Below are positions 53,221 through 62,873 of a stretch of DNA of 64,000 bases, one piece after another. The stretch lies in assembly GCA_910584745.1 (NCBI GenBank), contig CAJUDG010000010.1, positions 80,852 to 144,851 of the forward strand, given 5' to 3'. The notes below the pieces were generated by a model. The model searched no databases and was not told the origin of the DNA. It saw only the letters and a program-made list of their open reading frames with translations. A program made the translations under genes and the position numbers. Every line of letters begins with the position of its first letter. Position 1 is the stretch's first letter. This stretch comes from an uncultured Eubacteriales bacterium (GTDB lineage: Bacteria > Bacillota > Clostridia > Oscillospirales > Acutalibacteraceae).

Positions 53221-53922
53221 ATGGCGCTTTTTGTCATTGCGGACCTGCACCTGTCCCTGGGAACAGACAAGCCCATGGACGTATTTCGCGGCTGGCAGGA
53301 CTATGTTCAGAGACTTGAGGAAAACTGGCGTGACTCTGTGGCTCCGGAGGATACTGTGGTCATAGCCGGTGATATTTCCTGGGCCATGAAGCTTGAGGAC
53401 TGCGAAAAGGATTTTGCCTTTATACACTCGCTGCCGGGGCAGAAGCTGCTTATGAAGGGAAACCACGATTATTGGTGGAACACGCGCAGTAAAATAGATA
53501 AATTCCTGTCGGCGAACGGGTTTAACACCATCCATATAATGCACAACTGCGGGTATAGGGTAGGGGACCGGGCTATCTGCGGGACCCGAGGCTGGCTGTA
53601 CAACTCCGAAACCGAGGAGGACCGGAAGATAGTCAGCCGGGAGGCCGGCCGACTCTTGGCGTCTATGGCAGAGGCAAAGGCTCTGGGAGGGCAGCTTACG
53701 GCGTTTCTGCATTACCCGCCGCTGTACGGCGGCATGGAGTGCCGGGAGATACTGGATATCCTTGTGGAAAATGAGGTGTCCGACTGCTATTTTGGGCATA
53801 TTCATGGGCAGTATGCCGCCCAGAAAGCGCTGACAGGCAGCTATAAGGGTGTTAAAATGCACCTGATTTCCTGCGATTATGTAAATTTCAAGCCGGTTAA
53901 GGTAGAGGATGCCGCCGGTTAA
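53221..53922 (+). CDS. Metallophosphoesterase
   Basis: This 233-residue calcineurin-like phosphoesterase has DLHL (metal), AGDISW, MKGNHDYWW and FGHIHGQY, the full metal-binding series. It begins right after the thrC stop and is probably co-transcribed. The substrate is unknown. The protein lacks signal and membrane segments. Confidence 0.92.
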   Translation: MALFVIADLHLSLGTDKPMDVFRGWQDYVQRLEENWRDSVAPEDTVVIAGDISWAMKLEDCEKDFAFIHSLPGQKLLMKGNHDYWWNTRSKIDKFLSANGFNTIHIMHNCGYRVGDRAICGTRGWLYNSETEEDRKIVSREAGRLLASMAEAKALGGQLTAFLHYPPLYGGMECREILDILVENEVSDCYFGHIHGQYAAQKALTGSYKGVKMHLISCDYVNFKPVKVEDAAG

Positions 53923-53997
53923 GGCATATTTTGGGGCAAACGTCCGCAATTTCCTTAGATAATTTACGAAAAAGGTATAGATTATTGCGCGGCGTTG

Positions 53998-54006
53998 TGA
54001 TATAAT
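53998..54006 (+). promoter_or_regulatory. Extended -10 promoter for tig
   Basis: TGATATAAT gives an extended -10 with a perfect TATAAT at 54001-54006, about 70 bases before tig. The -35 (TAGATT) is weak. Confidence 0.65.
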
Positions 54007-54077
54007 GGGCGAGATAGCGAAAATCGCGGCGCTTACCGCCGGGTTGTATAAAGTTTAACATGAGAGGGAAAAGAAAT

Positions 54078-55391
54078 ATGAATTTGAAATCTTCTAAGAA
54101 TGTTGAGACAAACCAGTATGAGCTGCTGCTGGAAGTCACTCCGGAGGAACTAAATCAGGCCATCAACGAGGTATATAAGCGCGAGAGCAAGCGCATGAAC
54201 GTGCCTGGCTTCCGCAAGGGCAAGGCTCCCAGGGCGTTTATCGAGAAATACTACGGCGAAGAGGTCTTTTTCCAGGCGGCAGTGGACCATCTTTACAACC
54301 CGATGATGAATACGGCCATCGAACAGTCGGAACTTGAGGTAGTTGGGGTAAACAACTACAGCATTGAAAAAATCGGCAAAGAGGAGGGTATCGAGGCCAA
54401 GCTCATCGTTACCGTACAGCCCGAGGTGAAGATCGACGGCTATAAGGGCGTTGAGGTGGTTAAGGAGCCCGTGGAGCCTACCGCCGAGGAAGTTGACAAC
54501 GAGATCGAGCGGGTCCGCCAGCGCAACTCCCGGGTGGTCACCGTTGAGGACCGCGCCGCCGAGGACGGTGACATTGTGGTCATCGATTTTGACGGCTATA
54601 CCGATGGCAAGCAGTTCGACGGCGGCAAGGCTGAAAATTTTGACCTGACGCTGGGCTCCGGCCAGTTCATCCCCGGCTTTGAGGAGCAGGTGGTGGGCCA
54701 TAATATAGACGATGAGTTCGACGTGAACGTGAAGTTCCCGGAGGATTATCACGCCGAGGAGCTCAAGGGCAAGGACGCGACCTTTAAGATAAAGCTCCAC
54801 GAGATAAAGCACAGGGAGTTGCCCGAGGTGGACGACGAGTTTGTAAAGGACGTCAGCGAGTTCGACACCCTTGAGGAGTACCGCAAGGACCTGGAGAACA
54901 CTATCCGCACCCGCAAGGAGCACGCCGCCGAGGCCAGCACTGAGCAGCAGCTTATCAAGGCGATCATTGACAGAGTAGAGGCCGATGTTCCCCAGATGAT
55001 GATCGACCGCGAGGTAGATGAGATAATCAACTCCTTCGATATGCAGTTGCGCGACCAGGGGATGAACCTGGAGACATACTTAAAATATACCCAGGGCACT
55101 GTAGAGGCCCTGCAGGAGCAGTACCGTGAGCGCGCTGAGCAGCAGGTACGGGTGCGCCTGGGCCTTGCAAAGATCGCGGAGCAGGAGGGCCTTGAGGTCA
55201 CGGACGAGGAGATCGAGGCGGAGTACAAGAAGGTGGCCGACGCCTACGGTATGCCCATCGAGAACGTGAAGGGCCTGGTCCGCGCCAAGGACATCTCCAA
55301 GGATGTGGCAAATCAGAAGGCCATGGACCTGGTAAAGGAAAACGCGGTCTATACCGATAAGGCCCCCGAAGACGAAGGGGCAAAGGAATAA
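54078..55391 (+). CDS. tig: Trigger factor
   Basis: This is the ribosome-bound chaperone with prolyl isomerase activity. The 437 residues show the ribosome-docking loop GFRKGKAP (about 43-50), a central FKBP-like domain (GDIVVIDFDGYTDGKQFDGG) and a helical C-terminal domain. Start ATG at 54078 follows GAGAGGGAAAAG. It heads the order tig-clpP-clpX-lon-engB, typical of Firmicutes. Confidence 0.97.
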   Translation: MNLKSSKNVETNQYELLLEVTPEELNQAINEVYKRESKRMNVPGFRKGKAPRAFIEKYYGEEVFFQAAVDHLYNPMMNTAIEQSELEVVGVNNYSIEKIGKEEGIEAKLIVTVQPEVKIDGYKGVEVVKEPVEPTAEEVDNEIERVRQRNSRVVTVEDRAAEDGDIVVIDFDGYTDGKQFDGGKAENFDLTLGSGQFIPGFEEQVVGHNIDDEFDVNVKFPEDYHAEELKGKDATFKIKLHEIKHRELPEVDDEFVKDVSEFDTLEEYRKDLENTIRTRKEHAAEASTEQQLIKAIIDRVEADVPQMMIDREVDEIINSFDMQLRDQGMNLETYLKYTQGTVEALQEQYRERAEQQVRVRLGLAKIAEQEGLEVTDEEIEAEYKKVADAYGMPIENVKGLVRAKDISKDVANQKAMDLVKENAVYTDKAPEDEGAKE

Positions 55392-55480
55392 AAATGGGCT
55401 AAACCGCCAGAGATTGGAATAAATCTTATTGTTCGGCTTCATAATATTATACGCGTCTCGTGAAAGGAGAAATCTTACAC

Positions 55481-56062
55481 ATGAGCCTTGTACCTTATGT
55501 AGTAGAGCAGACCAACAGGGGAGAACGCTCCTATGACATCTTCTCCCGACTGCTCAACGACCGAATCATACTTCTCAATGAGGAGGTCAACAACGCCTCC
55601 GCAGGGGTGATAGTGGCCCAGCTGCTCTATCTGGAGGGGCAGGACCCCGATAAGGATATCGCGCTGTACATCAACAGCCCCGGCGGGGTCATCACCGACG
55701 GTATGGCGATATACGACACTATGCAGTATATCAAATGCGACGTTTCCACCATCTGTATCGGCATGGCGGCAAGCATGGGCGCGTTCCTGCTGGCGGCCGG
55801 CGCAAAGGGCAAGCGGTTCGCGCTGCCCAACAGCGAGATAATGATACACCAACCCAGCGGCGGCGCCAAGGGTCAGGCAACGGATATCAGCATCCACGCC
55901 AACCGTATCCTGCGCACCAAAAAGCGGCTGAACGAGATACTTGCCGAGCGCACCGGCCAGCCCATCGAGGTGGTGGAGCGCGACACAGAGCGGGACAATT
56001 TCCTCACCGCCCAGGAGGCCCTTGAGTATGGGCTGATTGATAAAGTGATCGACAAGAGATAA
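55481..56062 (+). CDS. clpP: ATP-dependent Clp protease proteolytic subunit
   Basis: This 193-residue serine protease forms a 14-mer with ClpX. It shows the N-terminal LVPYVVEQT, catalytic Ser in GMAASMGAF and His in MIHQPSGG, and ends EALEYGLIDKVIDKR. Start ATG 55481 is 11 bases after AAAGGAG; the in-frame GTG at 55460 lies over that site. It ends 19 bases before clpX. Confidence 0.97.
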   Translation: MSLVPYVVEQTNRGERSYDIFSRLLNDRIILLNEEVNNASAGVIVAQLLYLEGQDPDKDIALYINSPGGVITDGMAIYDTMQYIKCDVSTICIGMAASMGAFLLAAGAKGKRFALPNSEIMIHQPSGGAKGQATDISIHANRILRTKKRLNEILAERTGQPIEVVERDTERDNFLTAQEALEYGLIDKVIDKR

Positions 56063-56081
56063 CCGGAAAGGATGCGGATGA

Positions 56082-57389
56082 ATGCCTGTGAACAATGAAA
56101 ACGATGTAGCCTGTTCATTCTGCGGAAAGCCCCAGATGATGGCCGGTCAGCTTATCGCCGGGGCAGGCGTATATATCTGTGATTCCTGTGTGCGGCTGTG
56201 CATGTCTATCATCAGTGACGAGGACCGCTTAAGACATGCCAATAGGGTAGGCGAGCGGGATGGCAGTGTTTTGCTGCCAAAGCCCGTGGAGATCAAGAGC
56301 AAGCTGGATGAGTATGTTATCGGTCAGGATGAGGCTAAAATAGCTCTCTCAGTGGCCGTCTATAATCACTATAAGCGCATCTATTTCACCGGCGACGACG
56401 GCGTAGAGCTTTCCAAGAGCAATGTGCTGCTGCTGGGCCCCACCGGTGTGGGCAAAACCTACTTGGCACAGACGCTGGCAAAGCTTCTGGATGTGCCCTT
56501 TGCCATCGCGGATGCCACCACCCTGACCGAGGCCGGATACGTTGGCGACGATGTGGAGAACATTCTCCTGCGTCTGATACAGGCCGCTGATTATGACATA
56601 TTCCGTGCTGAACGCGGCATCATATATATCGATGAGATAGACAAGATCTCCAGGAAATCGGAGAACCAGTCTATCACCCGCGACGTCAGCGGCGAGGGGG
56701 TGCAGCAGGCCCTGCTGAAGATTCTGGAGGGCACCACAGCCAGCGTGCCGCCCAAAGGCGGGCGCAAGCATCCCCAGCAAGAAGCCATCAATATCGACAC
56801 ATCCAATATCCTGTTTATATGCGGCGGCGCTTTTGACGGGCTGGAGAAGGTTGTGCAGAAGCGCATAGCTTCCGGTTCTCTTGGTTTCGGCGGCGAGGTC
56901 CACGGTAAGAGGGAGCTTGACGAGAGAAACTGGATGCGGGATGTTACTCCTCATGACCTTGTGAAGTACGGCCTTATTCCAGAGCTGGTGGGGCGTATTC
57001 CGGTGATCTCCTCCCTGGAGGCTTTGGATGAAAAAGCTCTGGTTCGGATCCTAAAGGAACCCAAAAATTCCCTTATCCAGCAGTATAAAAAGCTGTTCGA
57101 TCTGGATCGGGTAGATCTGGAGTTTACGGATGACGCCCTTGTGGCTGTGGCCAAAAAGACCCTGGAGCGGAAAACAGGCGCCAGGGGGCTGCGTGCCATT
57201 TTGGAGGATCTCCTTATGCCCATCATGTATCAGGTCCCAAGCGACTATACGGTTGAGAAGGTTGTTATCACCAAGGACATGGTTGAAAATAACAGCGGCC
57301 CGGAGATTGTCTACAATAAGGAACGCAAGCCGATGAAAATCAGGATAACTACACCAAAACGCAAAGAGCGTAGGGATTCGGCATCATAA
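56082..57389 (+). CDS. clpX: ATP-dependent Clp protease ATP-binding subunit ClpX
   Basis: This 435-residue AAA+ unfoldase delivers substrates to ClpP. It has an N-terminal zinc finger (CSFCGK and CDSCVRLC), Walker A GPTGVGKT, YVGDDVENIL, Walker B IIYIDEIDKI and sensor region GRIPVISSLEAL. The start follows GGAAAGGATG. All expected regions are present. Confidence 0.97.
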   Translation: MPVNNENDVACSFCGKPQMMAGQLIAGAGVYICDSCVRLCMSIISDEDRLRHANRVGERDGSVLLPKPVEIKSKLDEYVIGQDEAKIALSVAVYNHYKRIYFTGDDGVELSKSNVLLLGPTGVGKTYLAQTLAKLLDVPFAIADATTLTEAGYVGDDVENILLRLIQAADYDIFRAERGIIYIDEIDKISRKSENQSITRDVSGEGVQQALLKILEGTTASVPPKGGRKHPQQEAINIDTSNILFICGGAFDGLEKVVQKRIASGSLGFGGEVHGKRELDERNWMRDVTPHDLVKYGLIPELVGRIPVISSLEALDEKALVRILKEPKNSLIQQYKKLFDLDRVDLEFTDDALVAVAKKTLERKTGARGLRAILEDLLMPIMYQVPSDYTVEKVVITKDMVENNSGPEIVYNKERKPMKIRITTPKRKERRDSAS

Positions 57390-57461
57390 AATTGAAAACA
57401 GCTCGAAGGCTGCTGCCGATAAAAACCGGTCGCAGTCTTTCGCTGATTTTAGGAGAACATC

Positions 57462-59915
57462 ATGCAAAATTTTACAGATGAAATTATTAAGATGAAAGAA
57501 AATATGACTTTGCCTATCCTGGCTATACGTGGTATGGTTTTTTTTCCGGGAATGATGCTTCAGTTCGACATCACCAGGAAAAAGTCTGTGATGGCCGCAT
57601 CAGAGGCCATCGCCAGAGATCGGCTGATATTCCTTGTGTCGCAGGTACATATGTCAGAGAACGAGCCCGTGGGCAACGACCTCTATAAATTCGGAGTTAT
57701 CGCCCGGGTAAAGCAGGTGCTCCACCACACCAGCGAGGGCGCAAAGCTGCACGTTGAGGGGCTGTGCCGTGGCGAGATAATTTCGTTGGTGCAGGAGGAC
57801 CCGTATCTTGTGGGCAATATCGTGAAGTGTCCGATGCTCACCTATAAAAAATCTTATAAGTCAGAAGCTCTTATCCGTATCATTCATGAGAAGTTTGACG
57901 AATACCTGCGGCTCTTTAAGCATGTTCCGCCCGATGTGCTTTTGGGCGTTTTGCAGGAAAAGGACTGCGGACGGCTGGCGGATTATATTGCAGCCAATAT
58001 CTCCATCGATTTTGAGCGCAAGCAATTCATACTGGATGAATTGCGGCCGCTAAAGCGTATGCAGAAGCTGATCGCTGTACTGACAGAGGAGATACAGATA
58101 TTAGAGGTTGAGAATGAGATCAACCAGAAGGCTCAGGCACAGATAGACGAAAATCAAAGAGAATATTTCTTAAAGGAGCAGCTTCGCGCAATTACAAACG
58201 AACTCGGTGAGGACGACAACCCCCAGCAGGAGGCCGACGAAATAAAAGATAAGGTCATAGCGCTTGGGCTGCCCAAGATCTGTGAGGAAAAGCTTCTGAA
58301 GGAGTGCGACAAGCTTTACCGTATGCCATACGGTTCCCATGAGGCAAGCGTTATACGCATGTACCTGGACACCTGTCTGGAATTGCCGTGGAAAAAATCC
58401 TCCAAGGAAAAGCTCGACCTGAAGCGAGCCCAGCGGATATTGGACCGTGACCACTATGGTATGGTGAAGGTCAAGGAGCGCTTTATCGAGACTCTGGCAG
58501 TGCGAGCACTGGCGCCTGCCCAGACCGGCCAGATCATTTGTCTGGTGGGCCCTCCCGGCGTAGGTAAGACCTCCATCGCCCGCTCCATCGCTCAGGCTAC
58601 AGGGCGGAAGTATGTGAGAGTGTCGCTTGGCGGCGTCAGCGATGAGGCGGAGATAATGGGGCACAGAAAGACCTATGTAGGCTCTATGCCCGGACGGATC
58701 ATAAACGCGATCAAGCAGGCCGGGGTCAACAATCCGCTGTTGCTGCTGGACGAGATAGACAAGCTTGGGACCAACTTCAAGGGTGACCCTGCCTCCGCGC
58801 TTCTGGAGGTGCTGGACCCGGAACAGAACAGCGAGTTTACCGACCACTATGTCGATATGCCCTTTGACCTGAGCCAGGTGCTTTTTATCACTACCGCCAA
58901 CGACGCCTCCCGCATACCCGGGCCGCTGTACGACAGGATGGACATAATCGAGCTGCGCAGCTATACCCTCGATGAGAAGCTCAATATAGCCATGAAACAC
59001 CTTGTGCGAAAGCAGTTGGAGAAGCACGGGCTCAAACCGTCTCAGCTGAAGTTTACCAAGTCCAGTATGCGCCAGCTTATTGATGGCTATACCCGGGAGG
59101 CAGGTGTGCGTACATTGGAACGGAATATCGCCTCGATTTGCCGCAAGGTGGCAAAGATCGTCGTGACCGACGAAGAGTTCAAAAGCTATACCGTGCGCCC
59201 GGATAATCTGGAGGAACTGCTGGGGCCGCGCAAATATATGAAAGATAACGCAGCAAAAGAGGATATAGTAGGCTTAGTCAACGGACTGGCATGGACCAGC
59301 GTAGGCGGCGAGCTGCTGCCTATCGAGGTCGCGGTGATGGAGGGAACGGGTAAGATCCAGCTGACCGGCTCGCTGGGGGATGTGATGAAGGAGTCCGCAA
59401 ACGCGGCGATCACCTGCATCCGTACCCGTGCGGCAGACCTGGGAATATCCCCCAAGTTTTATGAGAAGTACGATATCCACGTGCACGCGCCTGAAGGAGC
59501 GGTACCCAAGGATGGACCTTCTGCGGGCACGGCAATGGCAACCGCCATTACCTCTGCGCTGTGTGGTATCCCTGTGCGCCATGACGTGGCCATGACAGGG
59601 GAGATCACTTTACAGGGCCGTGTGCTTCCCATAGGCGGTTTGCGGGAGAAGTCCATGGCGGCCTATAAGAACGGCGTTAAGACGGTGCTGATACCTGCGG
59701 ATAATCTCCCGGATTTGGCCGAAATTGACCAAGTTGTCAAGGATAATGTTAAGTTTGTGCCCATTAAAAAGATTGATACAGCCCTTGAGAATGCGCTGAA
59801 ATATATGCCGATGCCCCTGCCACAGGAAACCACGGTTATCCAGGCAGAGGTTGTAAAGGCCCCTGCTTCCGGGTATGCCTGTGACAGCAGCCAGCAGCAA
59901 AGGAGTTACCGGTGA
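57462..59915 (+). CDS. lon: ATP-dependent protease La (Lon)
   Basis: This 817-residue cytosolic protease has an N-terminal substrate domain (LPILAIRGMVFFPGMML), AAA+ module with GPPGVGKTS, and C-terminal Ser-Lys protease domain (PKDGPSAGTAMA). Start ATG after TTAGGAGAACATC. The 3' end overlaps engB by 4 bases. No membrane segment is seen, so this is LonA, not LonB. Confidence 0.97.
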   Translation: MQNFTDEIIKMKENMTLPILAIRGMVFFPGMMLQFDITRKKSVMAASEAIARDRLIFLVSQVHMSENEPVGNDLYKFGVIARVKQVLHHTSEGAKLHVEGLCRGEIISLVQEDPYLVGNIVKCPMLTYKKSYKSEALIRIIHEKFDEYLRLFKHVPPDVLLGVLQEKDCGRLADYIAANISIDFERKQFILDELRPLKRMQKLIAVLTEEIQILEVENEINQKAQAQIDENQREYFLKEQLRAITNELGEDDNPQQEADEIKDKVIALGLPKICEEKLLKECDKLYRMPYGSHEASVIRMYLDTCLELPWKKSSKEKLDLKRAQRILDRDHYGMVKVKERFIETLAVRALAPAQTGQIICLVGPPGVGKTSIARSIAQATGRKYVRVSLGGVSDEAEIMGHRKTYVGSMPGRIINAIKQAGVNNPLLLLDEIDKLGTNFKGDPASALLEVLDPEQNSEFTDHYVDMPFDLSQVLFITTANDASRIPGPLYDRMDIIELRSYTLDEKLNIAMKHLVRKQLEKHGLKPSQLKFTKSSMRQLIDGYTREAGVRTLERNIASICRKVAKIVVTDEEFKSYTVRPDNLEELLGPRKYMKDNAAKEDIVGLVNGLAWTSVGGELLPIEVAVMEGTGKIQLTGSLGDVMKESANAAITCIRTRAADLGISPKFYEKYDIHVHAPEGAVPKDGPSAGTAMATAITSALCGIPVRHDVAMTGEITLQGRVLPIGGLREKSMAAYKNGVKTVLIPADNLPDLAEIDQVVKDNVKFVPIKKIDTALENALKYMPMPLPQETTVIQAEVVKAPASGYACDSSQQQRSYR

Positions 59916-60493
59916 ATTTTCGGAATATAGAATTTGAGATGGCCGCCGGAACAGCCGGGCAGCTGCCGAAAGCGGTATTGCCGGAAATAGCATTTTCCGG
60001 CAGATCAAATGTGGGTAAATCATCACTGCTTAACCGTCTTGTGAACCGGAAATCCTTGGCGCGCACCAGTGCCACGCCGGGCAAGACCGCCACCATCAAC
60101 TTCTACAGACTGGCGGAGTGCAGGTTCGTGGATCTGCCCGGCTACGGCTATGCCAAGGTATCAAAGAGCGAAAAGATGCGCTGGGCAGAGCTGGTCAATG
60201 GGTACTTTGCCCAGGAACGACCGCTGAGCCTAGTATTGCAGTTGGTGGACATGCGGCATAAGCCAACTGCGGACGACATGCAGATGATAGATTTTCTTCA
60301 ATCCGGCGGCTATCCGTTCGCGATTGTATGCACCAAGAGCGACAAGCTTAATAAGTCGGAAACGGCGGAGCAAATGGAACTTTTTACGGAGCTTTTCTCT
60401 GGCAGAGACATTGCCTTTTACGCATTTTCTGCGGTAAAAGGTTATGGTCTTGATGAGATTAAGGCGCTGATTGAAGGCGCCTTAAATGGATAA
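59912..60493 (+). CDS. engB: Ribosome biogenesis GTP-binding protein EngB (YsxC)
   Basis: This 193-residue GTPase for 50S assembly has GRSNVGKSSLLNRL (G1), TPGKTATINFY (G2), DLPGYGYA (G3) and CTKSDKL (G4). It starts with GTG in the lon stop, with AAAGGAG upstream, and overlaps lysA by 8 bases. Confidence 0.96.
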   Translation: MNFRNIEFEMAAGTAGQLPKAVLPEIAFSGRSNVGKSSLLNRLVNRKSLARTSATPGKTATINFYRLAECRFVDLPGYGYAKVSKSEKMRWAELVNGYFAQERPLSLVLQLVDMRHKPTADDMQMIDFLQSGGYPFAIVCTKSDKLNKSETAEQMELFTELFSGRDIAFYAFSAVKGYGLDEIKALIEGALNG

Positions 60494-61814
60494 TTTATTT
60501 TGGAAGGGAATGGTTTATATCTACTCACCATGCTTGGATATTAACGAAAACGGCCATCTGGCAATAAGTGGCTGCGACACCACAGCCCTGGTGGACCAGT
60601 ACGGCACGCCCATATATGTTGTAAGCGAGGATGAAGTCCGCCGCATCTGCAAAAGTTATGCGGGCTCATTCCAAAAATACTATCACGGAAACGGAAGACC
60701 TATATATGCCAGTAAGGCGTTTAACTGTAAGGAGATGTGCCGGATAGTCTCCGGCGAGGGCCTTGACATAGAGGTAGTGTCAGGCGGGGAGCTTTACACC
60801 GCGCTGCAGGCCGGCGTATCGGGCGGGCGCATACATTTCCAGGGGAATAATAAGACCCCTAAAGAACTGGAGCTTGCCATAGACAGCGGTGTTGGCGATA
60901 TCGTGGTTGACAATTTTTCTGAGTTGGAAAAGCTTGATAAAATAGCTGGTGCAAATGGTAAAACCGCGAATATTTCCCTGCGCGTTAAGCCTGGCATTGA
61001 CGCGCATACCCATGAATTTATCCGCACCGGACAGGTGGACTCCAAGTTCGGCCTTGATCTGGAAAGCGGTGAAGCTTTCGCCGCAGTAAAACGTGCACTG
61101 GAACTGGAGCATGTAAAGCTGATTGGTTTACACTGTCATATCGGCTCCCAGATAATGGAGAAGAAGCCCTTTGTTCACGCCGCAGAGGTCATGCTGGGGC
61201 TGCACCGGCGTATCTTTATTGAGCTTGGCGTGGAGCTGGAGCAACTGAACCTGGGCGGCGGATTCGGCATACATTATCTTGAAACCGACGATTTTATACC
61301 GTACCACGAGTATATGGAGGCGGTTTCCGCTAAGATCGGCGAGAAATGCGCGGAATATGGCATAAAACAGCCGCGGATATATATCGAGCCGGGCCGCTCT
61401 ATTGTGGGTGAGGCCGGCATAACCCTGTACACTGTGGGCAATATCAAGGAGATACCGAACGTGCGAAATTATGTTGCCATCGACGGCGGCATGTATGAGA
61501 ATCCACGGTATGCCCTATACCAGTCGGATTACACCTGCCTGATTGCCAACAAGGCTGATAGACCGGCTGATTATTTGGCTACCATCGCCGGAAAATGTTG
61601 CGAGAGCGGTGACCTTATCCAGGAGCACACACATATCCAGCGGCCGGAGGAGGGCGATATTCTGGCTGTCCTGTCTACTGGGGCCTATAACTATTCTATG
61701 GCATCCAATTATAACCGTAATCCCCGGCCTGCCTGCGTTATGGTTAGCAAGGGCCAGAGCAGGGTCATTATCCGGGGCGAGACATATGAGGATCTTGTGA
61801 GAAACGACATTTGA
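60486..61814 (+). CDS. lysA: Diaminopimelate decarboxylase
   Basis: This PLP enzyme makes lysine from meso-diaminopimelate. The 442 residues have the PLP Lys in YASKAFNCKEM, glycine-rich GGGFGIHY and the phosphate site EPGRSIVG; residues CCESGD and the C-terminal NYNRNPRP fit the active site. ATG at 60510 is a second possible start. It follows engB with an overlap. Confidence 0.95.
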   Translation: MDNLFWKGMVYIYSPCLDINENGHLAISGCDTTALVDQYGTPIYVVSEDEVRRICKSYAGSFQKYYHGNGRPIYASKAFNCKEMCRIVSGEGLDIEVVSGGELYTALQAGVSGGRIHFQGNNKTPKELELAIDSGVGDIVVDNFSELEKLDKIAGANGKTANISLRVKPGIDAHTHEFIRTGQVDSKFGLDLESGEAFAAVKRALELEHVKLIGLHCHIGSQIMEKKPFVHAAEVMLGLHRRIFIELGVELEQLNLGGGFGIHYLETDDFIPYHEYMEAVSAKIGEKCAEYGIKQPRIYIEPGRSIVGEAGITLYTVGNIKEIPNVRNYVAIDGGMYENPRYALYQSDYTCLIANKADRPADYLATIAGKCCESGDLIQEHTHIQRPEEGDILAVLSTGAYNYSMASNYNRNPRPACVMVSKGQSRVIIRGETYEDLVRNDI

Positions 61815-61830
61815 TTCGGAGGAAGATTAA

Positions 61831-62124
61831 ATGAACGAAAAACTGCAGGATGAAAATGTTGACGCGCTTTTTAGTGCAATACTTAGCCTGAAGACTGCTG
61901 ACGAGTGCTATCGCTTCTTTGAAGACCTCTGCACTGTGCCCGAGCTGAAGGCCATGTCCCAGCGTCTGGCAGTCGCGCGCATGCTTACGCAGCGGCATAT
62001 ATACTCGGACATCGTGGCCGAGACCGGCGCCTCTACCGCTACCATCAGCCGGGTGGCCAGGGCCCTGAACTATGGCAGCGACGGATACCGCCTTGTGTTC
62101 AGCCGCTTGGACGGAGAGGGCTGA
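61831..62124 (+). CDS. YerC/YecD-type TrpR-like regulator
   Basis: This 97-residue HTH protein of the TrpR-related YerC/YecD group shows the LCTVPELKAMSQRLAVARML helix pair and recognition region ASTATISRVARALNYG. It starts after GGAGGAAG, 16 bases past lysA. It is likely a DNA-binding repressor; ligand and targets are unknown. Confidence 0.92.
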   Translation: MNEKLQDENVDALFSAILSLKTADECYRFFEDLCTVPELKAMSQRLAVARMLTQRHIYSDIVAETGASTATISRVARALNYGSDGYRLVFSRLDGEG

Positions 62125-62125
62125 C

Positions 62126-62872
62126 ATGGCTGGCTATTCGGTTTTCTCCCAGTATTATGACGCCCTCATGTCCGGCGTAGACTATCCAGGCAGAGCGGAA
62201 TACCTGTTGGCGCTTCTGGAGCATCTGGGCCATAAGCCGGGCCTTACGCTGGATCTGGCCTGCGGTACGGGCTCCTTGACTCTGGAACTTCACCGCCGGG
62301 GCATAGACGTATATGGTGTGGATGCTTCGGCGGAGATGCTGTCTCAGGCCCGGGAGAAATGCATGGACGCCGGGGCCGATATCCTTTTCCTGCGGCAAAA
62401 AATGCAGGATCTGGACCTGTATGGTACGGTAAACACCGTTTTCTGTACTTTGGACAGCGTCAACCATTTGCAGGGTGCTGACGAGGTGCGCAGGGCTTTT
62501 CAAAAGGTTTCGTTGTTCTTGGAGCCGAGCGGGTATTTTGTCTTTGACATGAACACATTATATAAACATGAAAAGGTGCTGGGAAACCATACGTTTGTGT
62601 ACGACACTCCGCAGGTGTACTGTGTGTGGCAGAACCGCTTTGTTTCTGGAACAGGCAGGGTGGATATCAGCCTGGATTTCTTCGAGCGCGACGGCAAGGT
62701 GTACCGGCGCGGCAAGGAGCATTTTTCAGAGTTCGCGTATCCCTTGGAACAGGTGGAAACCTGGCTTAAAGAGTGTGGCTTTGGCAGTATTCATATGTTC
62801 CGGGAAATGAGCATGGAGCCGCCCGGGAAGGACTGCCAGAGGGTGGTAATTGCGGCAGGGAAAGAAGGATAA
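62126..62872 (+). CDS. Class I SAM-dependent methyltransferase
   Basis: This 248-residue protein begins YSVFSQYYDALMSGVDY and has the SAM motif LDLACGTGSLTLEL (about 42-55), followed by GVDASAEMLSQAR. The start at 62126 follows GGAGAGG by 6 bases, one base past the regulator stop. The acceptor is unknown. It ends just before hslO. Confidence 0.9.
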   Translation: MAGYSVFSQYYDALMSGVDYPGRAEYLLALLEHLGHKPGLTLDLACGTGSLTLELHRRGIDVYGVDASAEMLSQAREKCMDAGADILFLRQKMQDLDLYGTVNTVFCTLDSVNHLQGADEVRRAFQKVSLFLEPSGYFVFDMNTLYKHEKVLGNHTFVYDTPQVYCVWQNRFVSGTGRVDISLDFFERDGKVYRRGKEHFSEFAYPLEQVETWLKECGFGSIHMFREMSMEPPGKDCQRVVIAAGKEG

Positions 62873-62873
62873 T